A DNA stretch of 64,000 nucleotides from Adiantum capillus-veneris. Lineage: Eukaryota > Streptophyta > Polypodiopsida > Polypodiales > Pteridaceae. Positions 12,237 to 24,560 of this stretch are shown here, in pieces (within the stretch, counting starts at the first letter, position 1; every line of letters begins with the position of its first letter). Made by a program: the position numbers and the translations under genes. The DNA lies in contig CM043969.1 of NCBI GenBank assembly GCA_014529385.2, forward strand, positions 14,129,446-14,193,445, in the 5' to 3' direction. The notes below the pieces were generated by a model. It had not been told where the DNA came from. It ran no database searches and was given only the letters and a program-made list of their open reading frames with translations.

Positions 12237-13492
12237 TTTAAGTGGAGTTTTTATAGCCCAGAACAGTGTTCATGCTATTCCAATTGTTTCTTATGTTAGT
12301 GTGAAGTCAGATTTTAGTGTTATCAATCAGATTAAACAATCATTGGCATGGCTGTCTTTTTCTTCCAGTACTTCCACCATCAAAAAGATTTCAGAAAACC
12401 TATCTTAATAAGTTATAGCAATCTTTGAGCTACAGCTTCTTTTCAAAAAAAACCCCACAGTAATGATCCTAGACCATAATCAGTAGAAGTAAGAACATTT
12501 TACCACCAGCCATTCAGTCTAGGCAGCATTTTAATTCACCAACAATCCAGTCGAAAATTCCTTTCATCCTATCCAATATACAACTACCAGATAGTGCCAA
12601 GAGTCGGCAAAAACCAGTCAAGACCAGCAAGGAGTATCTCACCTTTACATACCTCAATCCATGGCAAGGATCCTCACAAAGTCGGATCTAATCAGATACA
12701 CTAGACCAGCATAGGATAGCTTACCCTTATATATATCAGTCAGCGGCAAGGAACCTCATACAATTGTACATGATCCGAGACCCAGATAGTTCCAAGAGTC
12801 GGCATAAACCAGTCGGCAAAAAAAGACCAGTCAAGACTAGCAAGAGATAGCTTACCTTTATATATATCTATCATCGGCAAGGAGCTTCACGAAGTCAAAC
12901 AATCAATCATAGTCCAACCACTGATCCAACACAGCATTACCAAATATTGCTAAGAGTTAGGGTATATCAAACCCCTCACACTAAGAGAGAAGAGCAGTCT
13001 AAAGCTCGAAACTACACTTTGTATCACACCTTACTCCTTGACGGATACAGTGAGCTATGCAACAGTCTGCAATCGATGCCAAAGAGTCTACAAAATATCC
13101 ATAGAAACAAAGGCAACTCAATCTGCAAATTAGTTAGGACAACATAAGATAGCATAAGCTACCTTATATCAAACTGCGGCCAGGATCCGATCCTTCCTTT
13201 AATTCAACGTACCCAGTAAAACATCCGAACTATACCCACCACTCCTCGGATGCATGGCCAGTACAACCTTTAAAACAAATTGGATTGCCAGCAGGATCCA
13301 TTATGTTATTATGAGTAACCCAAATTCAAATTACCATAAGTGTAAGCATCTCAACTGTCTCATGCTAGGCAGTAATTAAATAAGCCAGTAATCCAGTCGA
13401 AAAAAAGCGCGTCACCCTATCCAATATACCACTATTATATAGTGCCAAGAGTCAGTATACCAATCCCAAACGGTCGGTCAGCAGTGATGACT
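12237..13492. repeat. Older diverged repeats related to the direct-repeat unit; no gene
   Basis: No coding potential. The sequence is made of degenerate copies of motifs that also occur in the 1.45-kb direct repeat: GCCAAGAGTCGGCA-AAACCAGTC at about 12598, 12791 and 13446, and TCCAGTCGAAAA followed by CCTATCCAATATAC at about 12549 and 13391. Another pair, TTAGGGTA-AT-CAA followed by CCCCTCA, lies at about 12957 and 13602. So the recent duplication sits on top of an older repeat family. Confidence 0.6.
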
Positions 13493-14947
13493 GTACAGCA
13501 AACCAGTCGGTCTAAAAAATACAGTCAAATAGTAGTGCAAAAAAGTCAGGTAACACAATAAAAGCACAGAGATATGTCCATTCCCAGATAAGCCAAGGGT
13601 TAGGGTAAATCAATTTGACCCCTCAAATAGAGAGAAGACCGGATCCATAGCCCAAGACTCTACCCTTTCCAAATCAGAACATCCAATTGGATACATTGAG
13701 GCATGCTACAACCCTAAACAATAACCTTATATATTATGTAATAAATCCTAATACAGAAAGACTAAACAGTCGGCTTTAAGTTAGTACTTTAGAAAGCATG
13801 CATTACCTCATAACTACCATTCAAAAGAGCAACAGAATCCTATTCATCCTGTAGTTAGACATATGGCCAGTCGAAAACCTCTAAGGCCAGCAGAGAGTAG
13901 TTCCTAGTATCCCATACAAAGGATCGGCAAGAAGCAAGTCAATCATTTCACAGTCAAACCATATTAGAACCACTAAATTTTATCAGCCGAGTTCGGTATA
14001 CCCAGTTCTCTATCACTATTTAGACATGCATTCAGCCATTTGTATGTTCAGGCATCATACACCCTTACAGCCAGTTCACCAAGCCAATCATAGGCAAATA
14101 TTTCCACACAATCATTGAGTACGTACAACATGCCACCAACGTATAGTACAATTGGCAGCAATGGAGAGGACAATACATCATAATCAACAAATACCCATAT
14201 GCCATATCCTTCCTATCCTAGAGGTTATTCACCAATGCCAAAAAATACCGCATAAGTACCTCTGTAGTGTCGACAGGTGCTTTCTTGCTAGGAGCCATCG
14301 CTTGCAGAGTTTGAAGCACACACTCGATTGAATGCACACAATAGAATAAAAATAGAAAAGAACCCTTAACCGAATGGAAGCTAAGTGAGACTGAGCTCAC
14401 CTTATAGGTTACTGGCTGTGGAGCCCGATCCGTAGTAGATAGATCTGCATCCCTTGAGTATCCACCCACCAAAGCAGAGGATGTGTGATGGTGCTACTTG
14501 CAAAAGCCCCAAAATAGAGAGGGCGGCGATCATTTCCTGCATCGGCTCGTGTAACGCTGTCACGCCAGCATGATGGACCCTAAAAAAAGGTAATACACTT
14601 AAAGAACCAGTAGGCGCCCCAAAATTTTATTTACACGCCCCATGGGCCCCATTCCCACGTGGCAGTACACTTACTTTCCACCAAACTAACCTTAAGACAA
14701 TAAAATGTAATGTACCAAGTAATGTACACCATAAAATCTCGACACCATGAAGTGCTACACAAGTGTGAAAGAATACACCCAGTAAATATGAAACACTATG
14801 CCACCCTATGATTGCCAAGGATTTAAGGTAAAACTTAGTGATAAATTATGGCAGTAGTAGATCTATAGCCTGAGTGTTTTTAGATGGATAACCAGATACA
14901 ATGTGAGGTAAACAGAGCACAAGAAAGGGAGAGAGATGTTTTATTAG
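13493..14947. repeat. Direct repeat copy 2, with the empty CACTA target site
   Basis: Copy of 1-1394 plus 9157-9220 without the transposon, about 99.5 percent identical by eye (about seven mismatches). At 14884-14886 the single ATG marks the unoccupied target site: TTTTTAG-ATG-GATAACC here, against TTTTTAG-ATG-CACTAC and GTAGTG-ATG-GATAACC in copy 1. The minus-strand MAPSKK start is present at 14298. These are not obviously LTRs: the shared end (TTTATTAG) lacks a CA terminus and no primer-binding site follows. Confidence 0.9.
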
Positions 14948-15357
14948 GGTTGTATCTTGAGAGAAGCCGAATGATACTTCAAGATAGAATTCCCAATAAA
15001 TCCTATCTAGATATAGAGAGAAAGAGAGTTAGAGAGAAAGAAAAAAAAGCTCTTCCCTTGGAAGATAGCAAGATATATTTCCAAAAAGGAGAGATACTAG
15101 TGTATACAATAATATCAAGGGGTGAAAGAAACCCCAGGTAGTTACCATGGATGAAGAGTCACCAATCCTTTAGCAGGATATAGAGAGAGAGAGAGACAGA
15201 GAGAGAGCGAGAGAGAAAAGGGTCAAAGTAAATCAGAGAGTTACAATGTAGTAGATATGATATCCAGTCTGATCTAGGCTAGTGTTTGGACCAATCCAGA
15301 GATAGGATGTGGTAGATCAACTCCCGTTGATACCAAGTATATATATATAGTATATAT

Positions 15358-15394
<37 letters not shown>

Positions 15395-15540
15395 TCTGTC
15401 TGTGTGTGTTTTTTGGTGTGCTTTGGAGAGAGATAAAGAGAGAGAGAGAGAGAGAGAGAGAGCAAAGACTTGACATTGTTTCCTGATGAATAGGATTAAG
15501 GTCCAGTAGGTAGAAGAGACTAAAACCGGACCCAGAGCTT
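14948..15540. other. Non-coding, GA- and TA-rich sequence
   Basis: No gene seen. Contains imperfect GA tracts (15181-15216, 15374-15394, 15426-15462) and a (TA)n stretch at 15338-15373. It follows directly after the end of direct repeat copy 2. Confidence 0.6.
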
Positions 15541-16761
15541 GTGCCAGGATTCCAACCTTTACAGGCTCAGTTGCTTAGCGTTTCTGCCAAAAGAACTGTT
15601 GACTTTTGTCAGGACTTTGATCAAGAAGAGTCAATTTGTGAAGATGAGTCAGAGAGGTTGGCAAGCCAAGAGTATCCCTCACCCTACAAGGGTCCCTCAC
15701 CCTCTACAGTACTTGTCAACAAAAATACAAGAAAGAGGAATATAGACTTCTCAGATGATGCACATCTCCCAGCAAGAAGTCCTTGTGCAAGTAAAGGTAA
15801 AGCCAAAGAGGATGTGCCTTCTCTGGAAGAGCCAGCTGTAACTGATGAGAGGCTATTTGATTTTGCAGCATCGTGTGGTGCTGGGGACAAATATGATCTA
15901 GTTCATTTTATGTTTAACCCAAAATTTGATATTGAGGACCTTTTAGCTCAGCACAGTGAATCCTTGCAGCCCTACAGAGATCAATTTGAACTGATGGTGT
16001 AGGTAGGGAGGGTTGTTCTGCCCAATATGACTGTCATTCATTTACATGACTACAATGGAAAAGGACAGGGACTGAAGAAGTATAGGGAATTACCACCTGC
16101 TTGTCGACATTCAGCTTGCCCTTTGCACCAAAAAGAGTGCAAACTTATTCAGGAATCCTTTGGCTTTATGATTTACCTAAACATCCTGTTTGGATTCCTC
16201 ATGCAGAATCTTGATGAGGTGATAGAGGAGCAAGATGCAGCACCAGACGAAGAATGCGAGGAGACAACACACATACAAGAAGTCGAGGAGGTTGAAGATA
16301 CAGTCGACCTTGAGGTTGAGGCAATTGAAGTTCAAAGAAGTAAGATGCTCTTTGTGAAAACAACAGAAATCAAACTACCCTTGGATGTCAATAACTTCAC
16401 TGAGAAGCATGCTCAGATGATGTTGCCTGTTGTGCCTGAGTTCAGGATTGGCGACAGGACCTATATCTTTTTACATGATGTGCAAAGCATCTTTTATTTA
16501 AGGGAGGACTTCTCCCTGGCTATCATTTCCAGAATCCAAGAGGAGAGGAGTGGATTTGTTTCCGAGGATAGTAGCGATGATGAGGCAATGGAAACATCCA
16601 ACAATCCAATGGAATGCCTCCAAAGTTTCTTTGAGAAAGCTAAAAAATACAAGGAGACACTACCGGATGAAGCCACCTTCCAAGCAATAAGACAAAGCCT
16701 AAGACCATCAACAAGTCACAAAGAAGTGGAGGATTGGTTTAACCATTCAGGTCAGGAGTAA
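15541..16761 (+). pseudogene. Unrecognised acidic protein, one in-frame stop
   Basis: One reading frame runs from 15541 to 16761 (about 406 codons) with a single TAG at 16000-16002; a GT donor-like site next to this stop leaves a small intron possible. I do not recognise the product. Residues 1-110 are serine- and charge-rich with a basic RKR patch. Around 130-150 is DKYDLVHFMFNP. After the stop comes a cysteine/histidine cluster (CRHSACPLHQKEC) that could bind zinc. A strongly acidic stretch follows (EEQDAAPDEECEE and EVEEVEDTVDLEVE), then FTEKHAQMM and a C-terminal helical part. No signal peptide or membrane segment. It is convergent with the transposase-like gene at 17633-20275, so it may be that element's accessory gene; this is inference only. 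Confidence 0.45.
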
Positions 16762-16818
16762 CTACATCTGTGGACCTATGGAGGAAAACCTCTTTTTGTA
16801 GGATGAGAGCTTCATGGT

Positions 16819-16943
<125 letters not shown>

Positions 16944-16958
16944 ACATGATATGTGCAG

Positions 16959-17387
16959 TCTTGGATTGCTGACAAGGATGACTTCCTTCGACGGCAGACT
17001 CGAGAGTATCGTGGAAGGGATGCGGCCCTAGCATAGTACCTTTCAAAGCTTTACGAGTCGCCGATAATAGTTTTTCACAATGGAATGTCACAAGAGGATA
17101 CAATAGCAACTTACACATTAAAGACACTATCACGCTTCTTGGGTGGACCCGTGCTGCCCAAAAGTGCAGATAAAGTCATTCTTGTGGACAAAGTGTTTGC
17201 CAGAGATTGTTTTGGTTACTACCCGGGCTATACAGGTGGTCGGGCTGCGTATTACTACACTTACACAGCAATGGCACTAGCTCTTCGCAGACAAAACCTG
17301 GATGAACTTTTAGAGTATGGCAAACATCTCATGATTCGTTACAAGGGTGATGTGCCAAAAAACAAAATTGAACCTTCAAAATCTTGA
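16959..17387 (+). pseudogene. Unrecognised protein fragment, probable downstream exon
   Basis: From 16959, directly after a CAG, the frame reads SWIADKDDFLRRQTREYRGR, meets a TAG at about 17034, and then stays open to 17387 (SKLYESPIIVFHNGMSQED, later CFGYYPGYTGGRAAYYY and LMIRYKGDVPK). The tyrosine-rich YYPGYTGG segment and the even amino-acid use suggest real former coding sequence. I cannot assign a family. The frame is offset from the upstream fragment (15541-16761), so if both belong to one gene a frameshift or a different splice is needed. The stretch 17388-17632 after it shows nothing. Confidence 0.4.
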
Positions 17388-17632
17388 TACACTTCAAGTA
17401 GCGAATGTATAAGATCATGTATTACAAAAATATAGAAATTTTGTATAATGTCATCCACTCAGAGTATCTTTCTCCATTTGTGGTTCACATACACCATTGT
17501 CTCTCTCCACCTTCGTTGACCTTCACGAGCACCGGAGTTGTTGTATGCCATTGATCTTTTAAATTTTTCTTTTTGTAAATTTCTGATGGCTTGTGTTGTT
17601 GCTGAAGAGGCCAAGACTTCTGTTGCCTGCAT

Positions 17633-20275
17633 TCAATGAATGTTTCTATGAAAGAACCATTCAAATATTTCTCTCAAACTGTTAGCCTTGATTCGAGAGC
17701 CACCATGTCGTGTGTGCCTGAAATGCGCATTTCTGGCCATGTAATGAGACTTTTCCATCCCTTGGGTATTCCATATTGCCAGGTTCCCATACTTTTGTAT
17801 AAAATATGGTAAATGATTGAAAATGATGTGCTGGATATGAAAACATAATACTTAGAATGTTTTACACTCACATAGTTACACATAAAAGAGAATCAAATAC
17901 ACAATAATACCATGTAGTGAGTAAAATGGGTGTCTGTCCATGCTGTCTTGAATGATTTCTTGAGAAGGTTGAGATTCTCCTTGAACTTGTTCATATCACC
18001 TTGTGACCAGTCATCTTTGTCGCACATCAAAAATAGCATGTCTATTGATCGCCAAACCTCAGCCTTCGCGTTCCGAGTAGTTGGTTCTTGATTTTTGACT
18101 GCAATATGTAGATTTTTCCAGCTCTGATACTCTAACTTGCTAACATAAGATGTGTTATATATTTTTCCATGTTTTGTTATCTTCGGATCTCGTATTCCTT
18201 GGGGTTTAGATAAAAACCTCCGTGCCTTCACCCCACCGATGGATGGTTTGCATGGGACATCCTTCTTAACAGTTGATCTCTTTTCATCCCGCTGGATTTT
18301 CACATTGCCCCCATGAAGCCCCATATCCGACAGTACCAATTCTAAGCACTGCAGGGCCACATGTCGCTCTGCTGAGTTCTTGATTTTCCAAGCAAACCCG
18401 ATATATAAGTAGACCAATCTCTCCACAATTCTACAAAGGGCATGCATTATACAGATGTGGACACTCACAAGTGGTATTTTCAAAATCGGTCAAAAAGTAG
18501 GGTCCTCAATGTGACGTGTTGGAGCTTTTCTCCACCACTTTGGGTCCATGACCTTTGCAGGCTCCATGCAGAACAAACACGACGACTTTGCCATTGCACC
18601 CATTCCACAATTATACATGCCCTTTAATGCTTTGAGGTCACCTGCAAGATGCCACTGAACTTGAAAGTCTCCCCTTCCATCTAGACGTAGTACCTCTCCC
18701 TGGTTAGTTTGTCGATCAATCACCTCCGAAACATTAGTTTGATGGAACACCCAATATAGAATCTCATGATCTTATTTCTTTACCTGCAACACAAAATAAA
18801 TGAGACTTAAGTAGATGTGAACATTTGAGCTCAACTGAGAATCTTGCTTACCTCAAAAGCACCAAGCCACCATATGTTAGATTCTGATTGAACACTAAAA
18901 TACAAAGGATCATCATTGGGACACTTTGAGAGGGCTCTATTCATTGGGACACTTCTTGTCTTTAACAAGTTCACACTCATCCAGTTTCAATACAAAATGT
19001 AATACCCCTCGTGACTCTTCAAATGTGATGTTGTAAAACTCCACCATTCTCTTCTGCAACATTCGTAGGTCCATAAAAATATTATTGAACTCATCATATG
19101 CCATGTTTGCTCCATGGCCACTATAAGTTTCTTTAATATGAAACGGATGTCCAAGATATTCTCCATATGCATCGTTCAACTGAAGCCTCTCTTTCCAAAC
19201 ACTTGAGGCTGATGGTAAAAGTTTGGATTTTATTCCCTTCTTAACAAAGATGGATGAGATAGATTTCTGTATAGCCGAATATCCTCTTTTTCTTACACCA
19301 AGTGAATCAAGTGTGCCTTGTATCTCTTTTGCAGGCATTGAGTTCTCTGAAATAAAGCGGTCCACTACATTTCGTTGTAGGACCTTAAACTTCTTGTCAT
19401 GTACTATATCTGTTGCAAGGCTTCTACTTATAAGTGGCTTCAATCTCTTTCCTATATTGACTTTGGGGTCAATGTTTTCTTTGTCAAGATAGATTGAATC
19501 TCTACATGAAGACAATGCATAAGTAAATAACAGAAAATTTACTTAACTAACACTATTAGGCACATGAAAACAATGCATAACTAGAAAAACAAAAAATTTA
19601 CTTAACTAAGACTATTTAGTCAACCAAGAAGCATCACCTTAATGCTCGGATTCTTTTCTTGAGACCTCCGGATGCAACCTGCAATGTTTCAAGATTGCGC
19701 AATTTCTTCTTTCGGATACGACCACCCAAGATGGTGTCCTTCATTTGCCAACTCCGTACCTTTCCTTTCAGTTCTTGTACCTCTATTTTGTGTTTCAAAT
19801 GGTAACTTGATCTGTAGAATGCAAATGTGAAAGACGAACAATTTCACATTGTTGAGCTTGGAGAATGCCCTTATAAGTTTCAGCTTCCCTTGTAAGAGAT
19901 TTGCAATAACCCAGAACGCCCTATTCTCCATCACCAACAAAGGTCAATAAGCTTGTAGAATTGACAAATGGTGGAGACACATTAGTCATTGGATTATTAG
20001 GATAGAGAGAGCCTCTCATCCAAATATCTATGTGTTTAGCTCCCTGAGCTCTGAGCGTGTCTATGGATGCGGGAGGTATATGTGTGTTTGCTTTACTCCG
20101 CTTAATCAATCGTTGGTACTCGTTGTCCAAATCAATGTGAAGGCGATATTAGGCTCCTTTTTGCGTAACATTTGTGCCATTTGAGGAGTGCGCCATTAGC
20201 CAAAGGTGCAGGTTTAATGAAAACTGAATAGGCGGCTGCAGCTTCGTCCCTCCATGTTGACGAGGTTCATTCAAT
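17633..20275 (-). pseudogene. Multi-exon transposase-like gene, recently decayed
   Basis: At least four exons on the minus strand: an N-terminal region (about 20275-19638, possibly several exons), 19501-18852, 18783-17911 and 17830-17633. Three introns join in phase: AAG|GTGATG to TGTAG, GAG|GTAAGC to TTGCAG, ATG|GTATTA to ATCCAG. The N-terminal part has a coiled-coil-like basic region (KIEVQELKGKVRSW). The middle holds HLAGDLKALK followed by a C-x2-C pair (SSCLFCMEP), then VHICIMHALCRIVERL. The last exon begins HIIFNHLPYFI and contains IWNTQGMEKSHY and RHTRHGG. This order (GD-K-L, CxxC, helix, MHII-HLP) resembles a large, poorly named transposase-like family seen in cnidarian and plant genomes; an RNase H-type DDE fold is inferred, not shown. 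Disablements: stops in the first region, a frameshift near 19800, a small duplication with frameshift near 18940, TAA near 18772 and TGA near 18498. Confidence 0.65.
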
Positions 20276-20528
20276 GCAACTGAAAAGAAGATTATCCCTC
20301 AATCATTAGGGAAGAATGTTCAGAAGGGTAAAGAATCTACTTAAAGTACACTTTTTGAACTTTTACCATGAAAAACCCGCCTCTATTATTCGCCATATTT
20401 TCTAGAGAGAAAGTGCAAAAAATACATTTTCTTAGAAGGCCCTCCAAATGACCTCCGAAATTTCCTAATGAACTAGGGTTTGAAGTGCCAAAGTACACCT
20501 AAAAAGTTTACACCTAAAAGTTGTTAGA
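20276..20528. other. Non-coding junction between transposase-like gene and gypsy element
   Basis: No gene, LTR terminus or primer-binding site is recognisable here, so the left boundary of the gypsy element cannot be placed. The 5' LTR may have been lost. Confidence 0.4.
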
Positions 20529-21810
20529 ATGGCTGACAATAGTAAAGAGAGTGAAATTAATGTTGATAACTTTGATTTTGCTAATGAGCAAGCTACTAAT
20601 GATGCCCTGATGCTTGTTGACTATCTTGTTTCTAGGCTTCAACAAGACATGGGCAATCCATCCCTCCAAAGTGAAGTGCAACGGTAGCTTCGTGCCCATG
20701 GGATTCTCCAAGCTCCCCACCATGACGACAGAACACCTAGGAAGCCTCCTTGCGAGACTTCCAAAAGAGGTCTATCTCCGATTCTGGAAGAAAAAGAGGA
20801 TCCCTATGAAGGGCTCAGAAATTTGCTCCTTGATGACGCATCTCCTTCTCAAAGGATAATTCAAGAGCCTCCATCGAAGGAACGAGAAAGAAGTGAGTCT
20901 TCCGCCACCTCGCCGGAGATGGCTCCACAAAGACGGCGGGCTAAACGCTCTTCATCACCTCCAAAATGGAGAAGACCATCGCATAATTCTCCACACCATA
21001 CTTCAAAGAGGGATGACAAAAAGCAAGAGAAGAAAAAGGCGAGAAAGAGGACACCCTCTTCTCCATCTTCTTCATCCTCTTCCTCTTATGAAAGTGATGG
21101 TCAAGACAGCGAAGATCAAGGCAAGAAAAAGGCGAGAAAGAGGTCACCCTCTTCTCCATCTTCTGAAGGAAGTGATGGTGAAACCTTTGAACCATCAAAA
21201 AGAAGAGGCCATAAGAAATCCTATGCCGCATGGAAGAGGTCATCCAAGCTCAAGAAGTTCAAAGAGGGAGGGAAGAGCATCTCTTTCCTTACCTACGATG
21301 GCACTTTTGGTGCTAAGGACAAAGTCTTGGCCTTTATCCAATAATTCGATGCGGCGTTCGGAGATGAGGGCTTCACAGAGTCCTCTTAGCTATGCCATGT
21401 AGCTATTCACTTTCAAAATTCCATCAGGCAATGGTGGTCTAGCCTACGGGCCAACGGTGAAGCTCCATGAACATGGAAAGCTTTAAGAGCTTCCATTATG
21501 AAGCAGTTTTTGGCCACTGATGCCAAAGACAAGGTACTTACCGAATGGCGAAGCTTAAAGCTCTCTCCCTATGAATCCATCCACAAATATGTAGACAAGT
21601 ATTGGGACCTACAACTCAAAGCCACTGCAAAAAGTTGGATTTTGGAGAGCAAAAGCAGCAATTTTGTATAGGCTTAACCGAAGAAATGGCCGAGTATGTC
21701 AACTCCCAAAGGCCACGCCCATATCGGCGGTAATACATCATACCATGGTGGTCTCTCAAATCAATTTCCAAACAGGGGAATTATAAGCCCCCTGAAAACA
21801 AGGGTTTCAA
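20529..21810 (+). pseudogene. Gypsy gag, N-terminal and capsid part
   Basis: Forms the virus-like particle. The frame starts at ATG 20529 (MADNSKESEIN) and carries stops at 20685-20687, 21342-21344 and 21387-21389, with further frame changes after that. Residues 100-230 are very basic and serine-rich, with an internal duplication of KKKARKR followed by PSSPSS. The capsid-like Retrotrans_gag region then appears (QWWSSLRANGE, KQFLATDAKD, LSPYESIHKYVDKYWDL, EEMAEYV). The frame is cut by the insertion after GF at 21810 and resumes with KNW at 25481. Not functional. Confidence 0.75.
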
Positions 21811-22923
21811 TGTAAGATCCCTAACCCGCCAATATCGAGATCGGGATGGGATCCTTGACAAGTCTCTAGGTCTCTAAATAAGAAAATTCCACGGAATAGA
21901 CCTTTACCATTGACAATGGCTTGGGTCTATAGCCTTAGAAGCAGACCTAGTCCTGTCTCACAATGGAAACCGGACAACGTATTCAAATGGCCTACAAAAA
22001 AAAATTCTTATTCCGGCCCTATAACTTCATCATTCAGATTATGGTTTCCTTAGCCAACGCTTTTTTCCCCCTAACATATGTGAGGGCACAGCTGTTGGTG
22101 GATTCATCTTCTAAGTGAAGAAGTTTCTACAACGTTTTAGTGCGCAAGGATGGATAGTTACCTGACTAATCAGGTCCACCCTTCCTTGATTGACAACCTT
22201 AGTCAATCCCCACTTACCACCCCGCACTCACACATGATTCATTTAATTTCTAATTACTATCACGTTGTTTCAACATTTAAAATAATGGTTTCTTTTACGT
22301 TCCATCACAGTAATTCCTTCAATCAATTATTAAAGACAGCATTGAAAGCATTCTTTTAGAAAACAGACATCTTTAAACTTAGGACAGGGTACTGTCAATC
22401 AAAACATTGTCCATAATAACCATGACCAGTAGTCTTCTTGTCTCAAGACCACCTAAGGGTGAAAAACGGCACCCATTTCTTATTCAAATCCGGAGTGGAT
22501 AAACCCCCACCCAAAGTTCCGGGTGCCCATACACCAAACCAGTTGGCCATACAACCGGGCGGCTCCCCTAGGATTAAAAAAACGGTATCCTAACTTATGT
22601 AGAAACATCAACACATGACACGGAGTAGAAACTCAACGTTCATGGGGGTAACCGACTTATATGTGGCTAGAAAGCCAATCATTATCATCAAAATATTCCA
22701 AGGAGTCGGAGGTGTCTTGAGACAAGCTGTCTTAAGGATGATCAAACATATATTTCCTAATTCAACCAGTTTTAACCCAAACAATTCTTTCCTACATTAT
22801 AAACAAATGCACGTTGGAAGTTACCTTCCGTTTTCAGCCAGTTTATCCTTCTAATGTATGCAATGCTAACTTATAAAATAACTTAAACTAATTAAAGACT
22901 TAATTGAATAATGGGACACCCAC

Positions 22924-23085
22924 CTGGGATTGATTGGCCATCTGCTGCTGCGATGGCGCCTGAAGACTCTCCTCCGTAGGTCTACTACTAGGCCCAGCTT
23001 CGTCGTCGTGCGACGCTCTAGTTTGTTTTAGAGCTACTTCCTCATCATCAGATGTAGGATTTGCTCGGGTTCTTTTTGGTGCCAT
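22924..23085 (-). CDS. Possible first exon, 54 codons, gag-like start
   Basis: Starts MAPKRTRANPTSDDEEVA, a highly charged, low-complexity N-terminus like those of plant retroelement gag proteins, and ends NQSQ at a CAG|GTGGGT splice donor (22923). Nothing recognisable follows within the insertion. The open frame formally extends to 22900. It resembles in style the MAPSKK start in the direct repeat, though they are not the same sequence. Confidence 0.35.
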
Positions 23086-23249
23086 AACTTTTTATCCTTA
23101 TAAAAAGGATGTCTAATCATTAGGTAAATAATTCAAAATCTAGACTTAACCTTTGTATTCAACCGTAACCCATCCAAGGTTAAATTTATAGTCTTAATTG
23201 ATAAATTCTTTACTTAGTAATTTCTTATTTGTCTATATAAGCATGATAA

Positions 23250-24560
23250 CTTTCTAACCTTGGCATAATTATCACGGCCTTTTTACCCTATAATACATCT
23301 CTGATAAATAGCATGTAATTATAGCACATGAGTTACTAATTTCCCTCTTTAATTTTTAGCTAGAAACAGTATAATTTGACTTAGATAAATATCTATACTA
23401 CTTTTCTAACCTTGGAATAATTATCACGGCCTCTTTACTCTATCATACAGCTCTGATAAATAGCATGTAATTATAGCACATGATTTACTAATTTCTCCCT
23501 TTAATTTTTAGCTAGAAACAGTATCATTTGACTTAGATAAATATTTATACTACTTTTCTAACCTTGTAATAATTATCATGATCTATTTACCATATAATAC
23601 AGCTCTAATAAATAGCATGTAATTATAGCACATGATTTACTAATTTGTCCCTTTAATTTATCCCTAAAAATAGCCTAATTCCACTAAGATAATTAGTTAA
23701 ACTAATTATCTAACATTATAATAATTATCATGGGTTTCCAAACCCTTAATTAATCTCTAATAAATAACTCAATTCAATTTGAACCTATATGCTAATTTCC
23801 CTTATTTAAATTGTCCAAAACATAGACTTTGAACCTATATGCTAGACTAATTATCTTAGCTTCTCCTAATTATCATGGGTTACTTAGCATCTAATTAACC
23901 ACTGATAAATATATCATAGTATTTAAAATTAGTTTACTAATTTTTTCTATTTAATTTTCTAAACAAATAGAGTATTTCTGCTAAAGTAATTAGCTAAATT
24001 AATTATCTGAGTTGATCCTAATTATCACAAGTTTTTCACTATTTAATTAACCACTGATAAATATATAACAGCATTTAAAATCAATTTACTAATTTCCCTT
24101 TTTTGGTAAAGTAATTAGCTATATTGAATATCTGAGCTTCTCCTAATTATCACACATTTCTTAATACTTAATTAACCACTGATAAATATATCACAACATT
24201 TGAAATCAATCTTCTAATTTTCCCTATTTAAATTTCTCAAAAAGCAGAGTATTTCTGCTAAAGTAAATAGCTAGATTGATTATCTGAGCTTTTCCTAACT
24301 ATCACGGGTTTCTTAACATCTACTTAACCATTGAAAAATATATCACATCATTTGAAATCAATTTACTAATTTTCCCTATTTAAATTGCTCAAAAAACAGA
24401 GTATTTCTGCTAAAGTAATTAGCTAAATTAATTATCTGAGCTTCTCCTAATTATCACAGCTTTCTTAACACTTAATTAACCATTGATAAATATATTACAG
24501 CATTTGAAATCAATCTTCTAATTTCCCCTATTTTGCTCAAAAAACAGAGTAATTCTGTCT
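23250..24560. repeat. 152-bp tandem array, nine diverged copies
   Basis: The core TAATTATCA(C) or its close variant starts at 23266, 23418, 23570, 23722, 23867, 24019, 24144, 24296 and 24448. The intervals are 152, 152, 152, 152 minus 7, 152, 125, 152 and 152. Each unit also carries CTGATAAATA about 35 bases later and ATTTACTAATTTCCC further on. The TTATCA and TGATAA pair is inverted within each unit. AT-rich and non-coding. Confidence 0.9.

Noticed and set aside
11925-12408. Open frames through the GA/GT/AC tracts
   Set aside because: Low-complexity artefacts without domain or start context.
18937-19515. Separate small gene starting at MSSCRDS
   Set aside because: The acceptor at 19502 and the in-phase join with the upstream exon ending at 19638 show that it is an internal exon of the transposase-like gene.
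23250-24560. CRISPR-like array because of regular spacing
   Set aside because: Units are 152 bp tandem copies without distinct spacers, in a eukaryotic nuclear setting.
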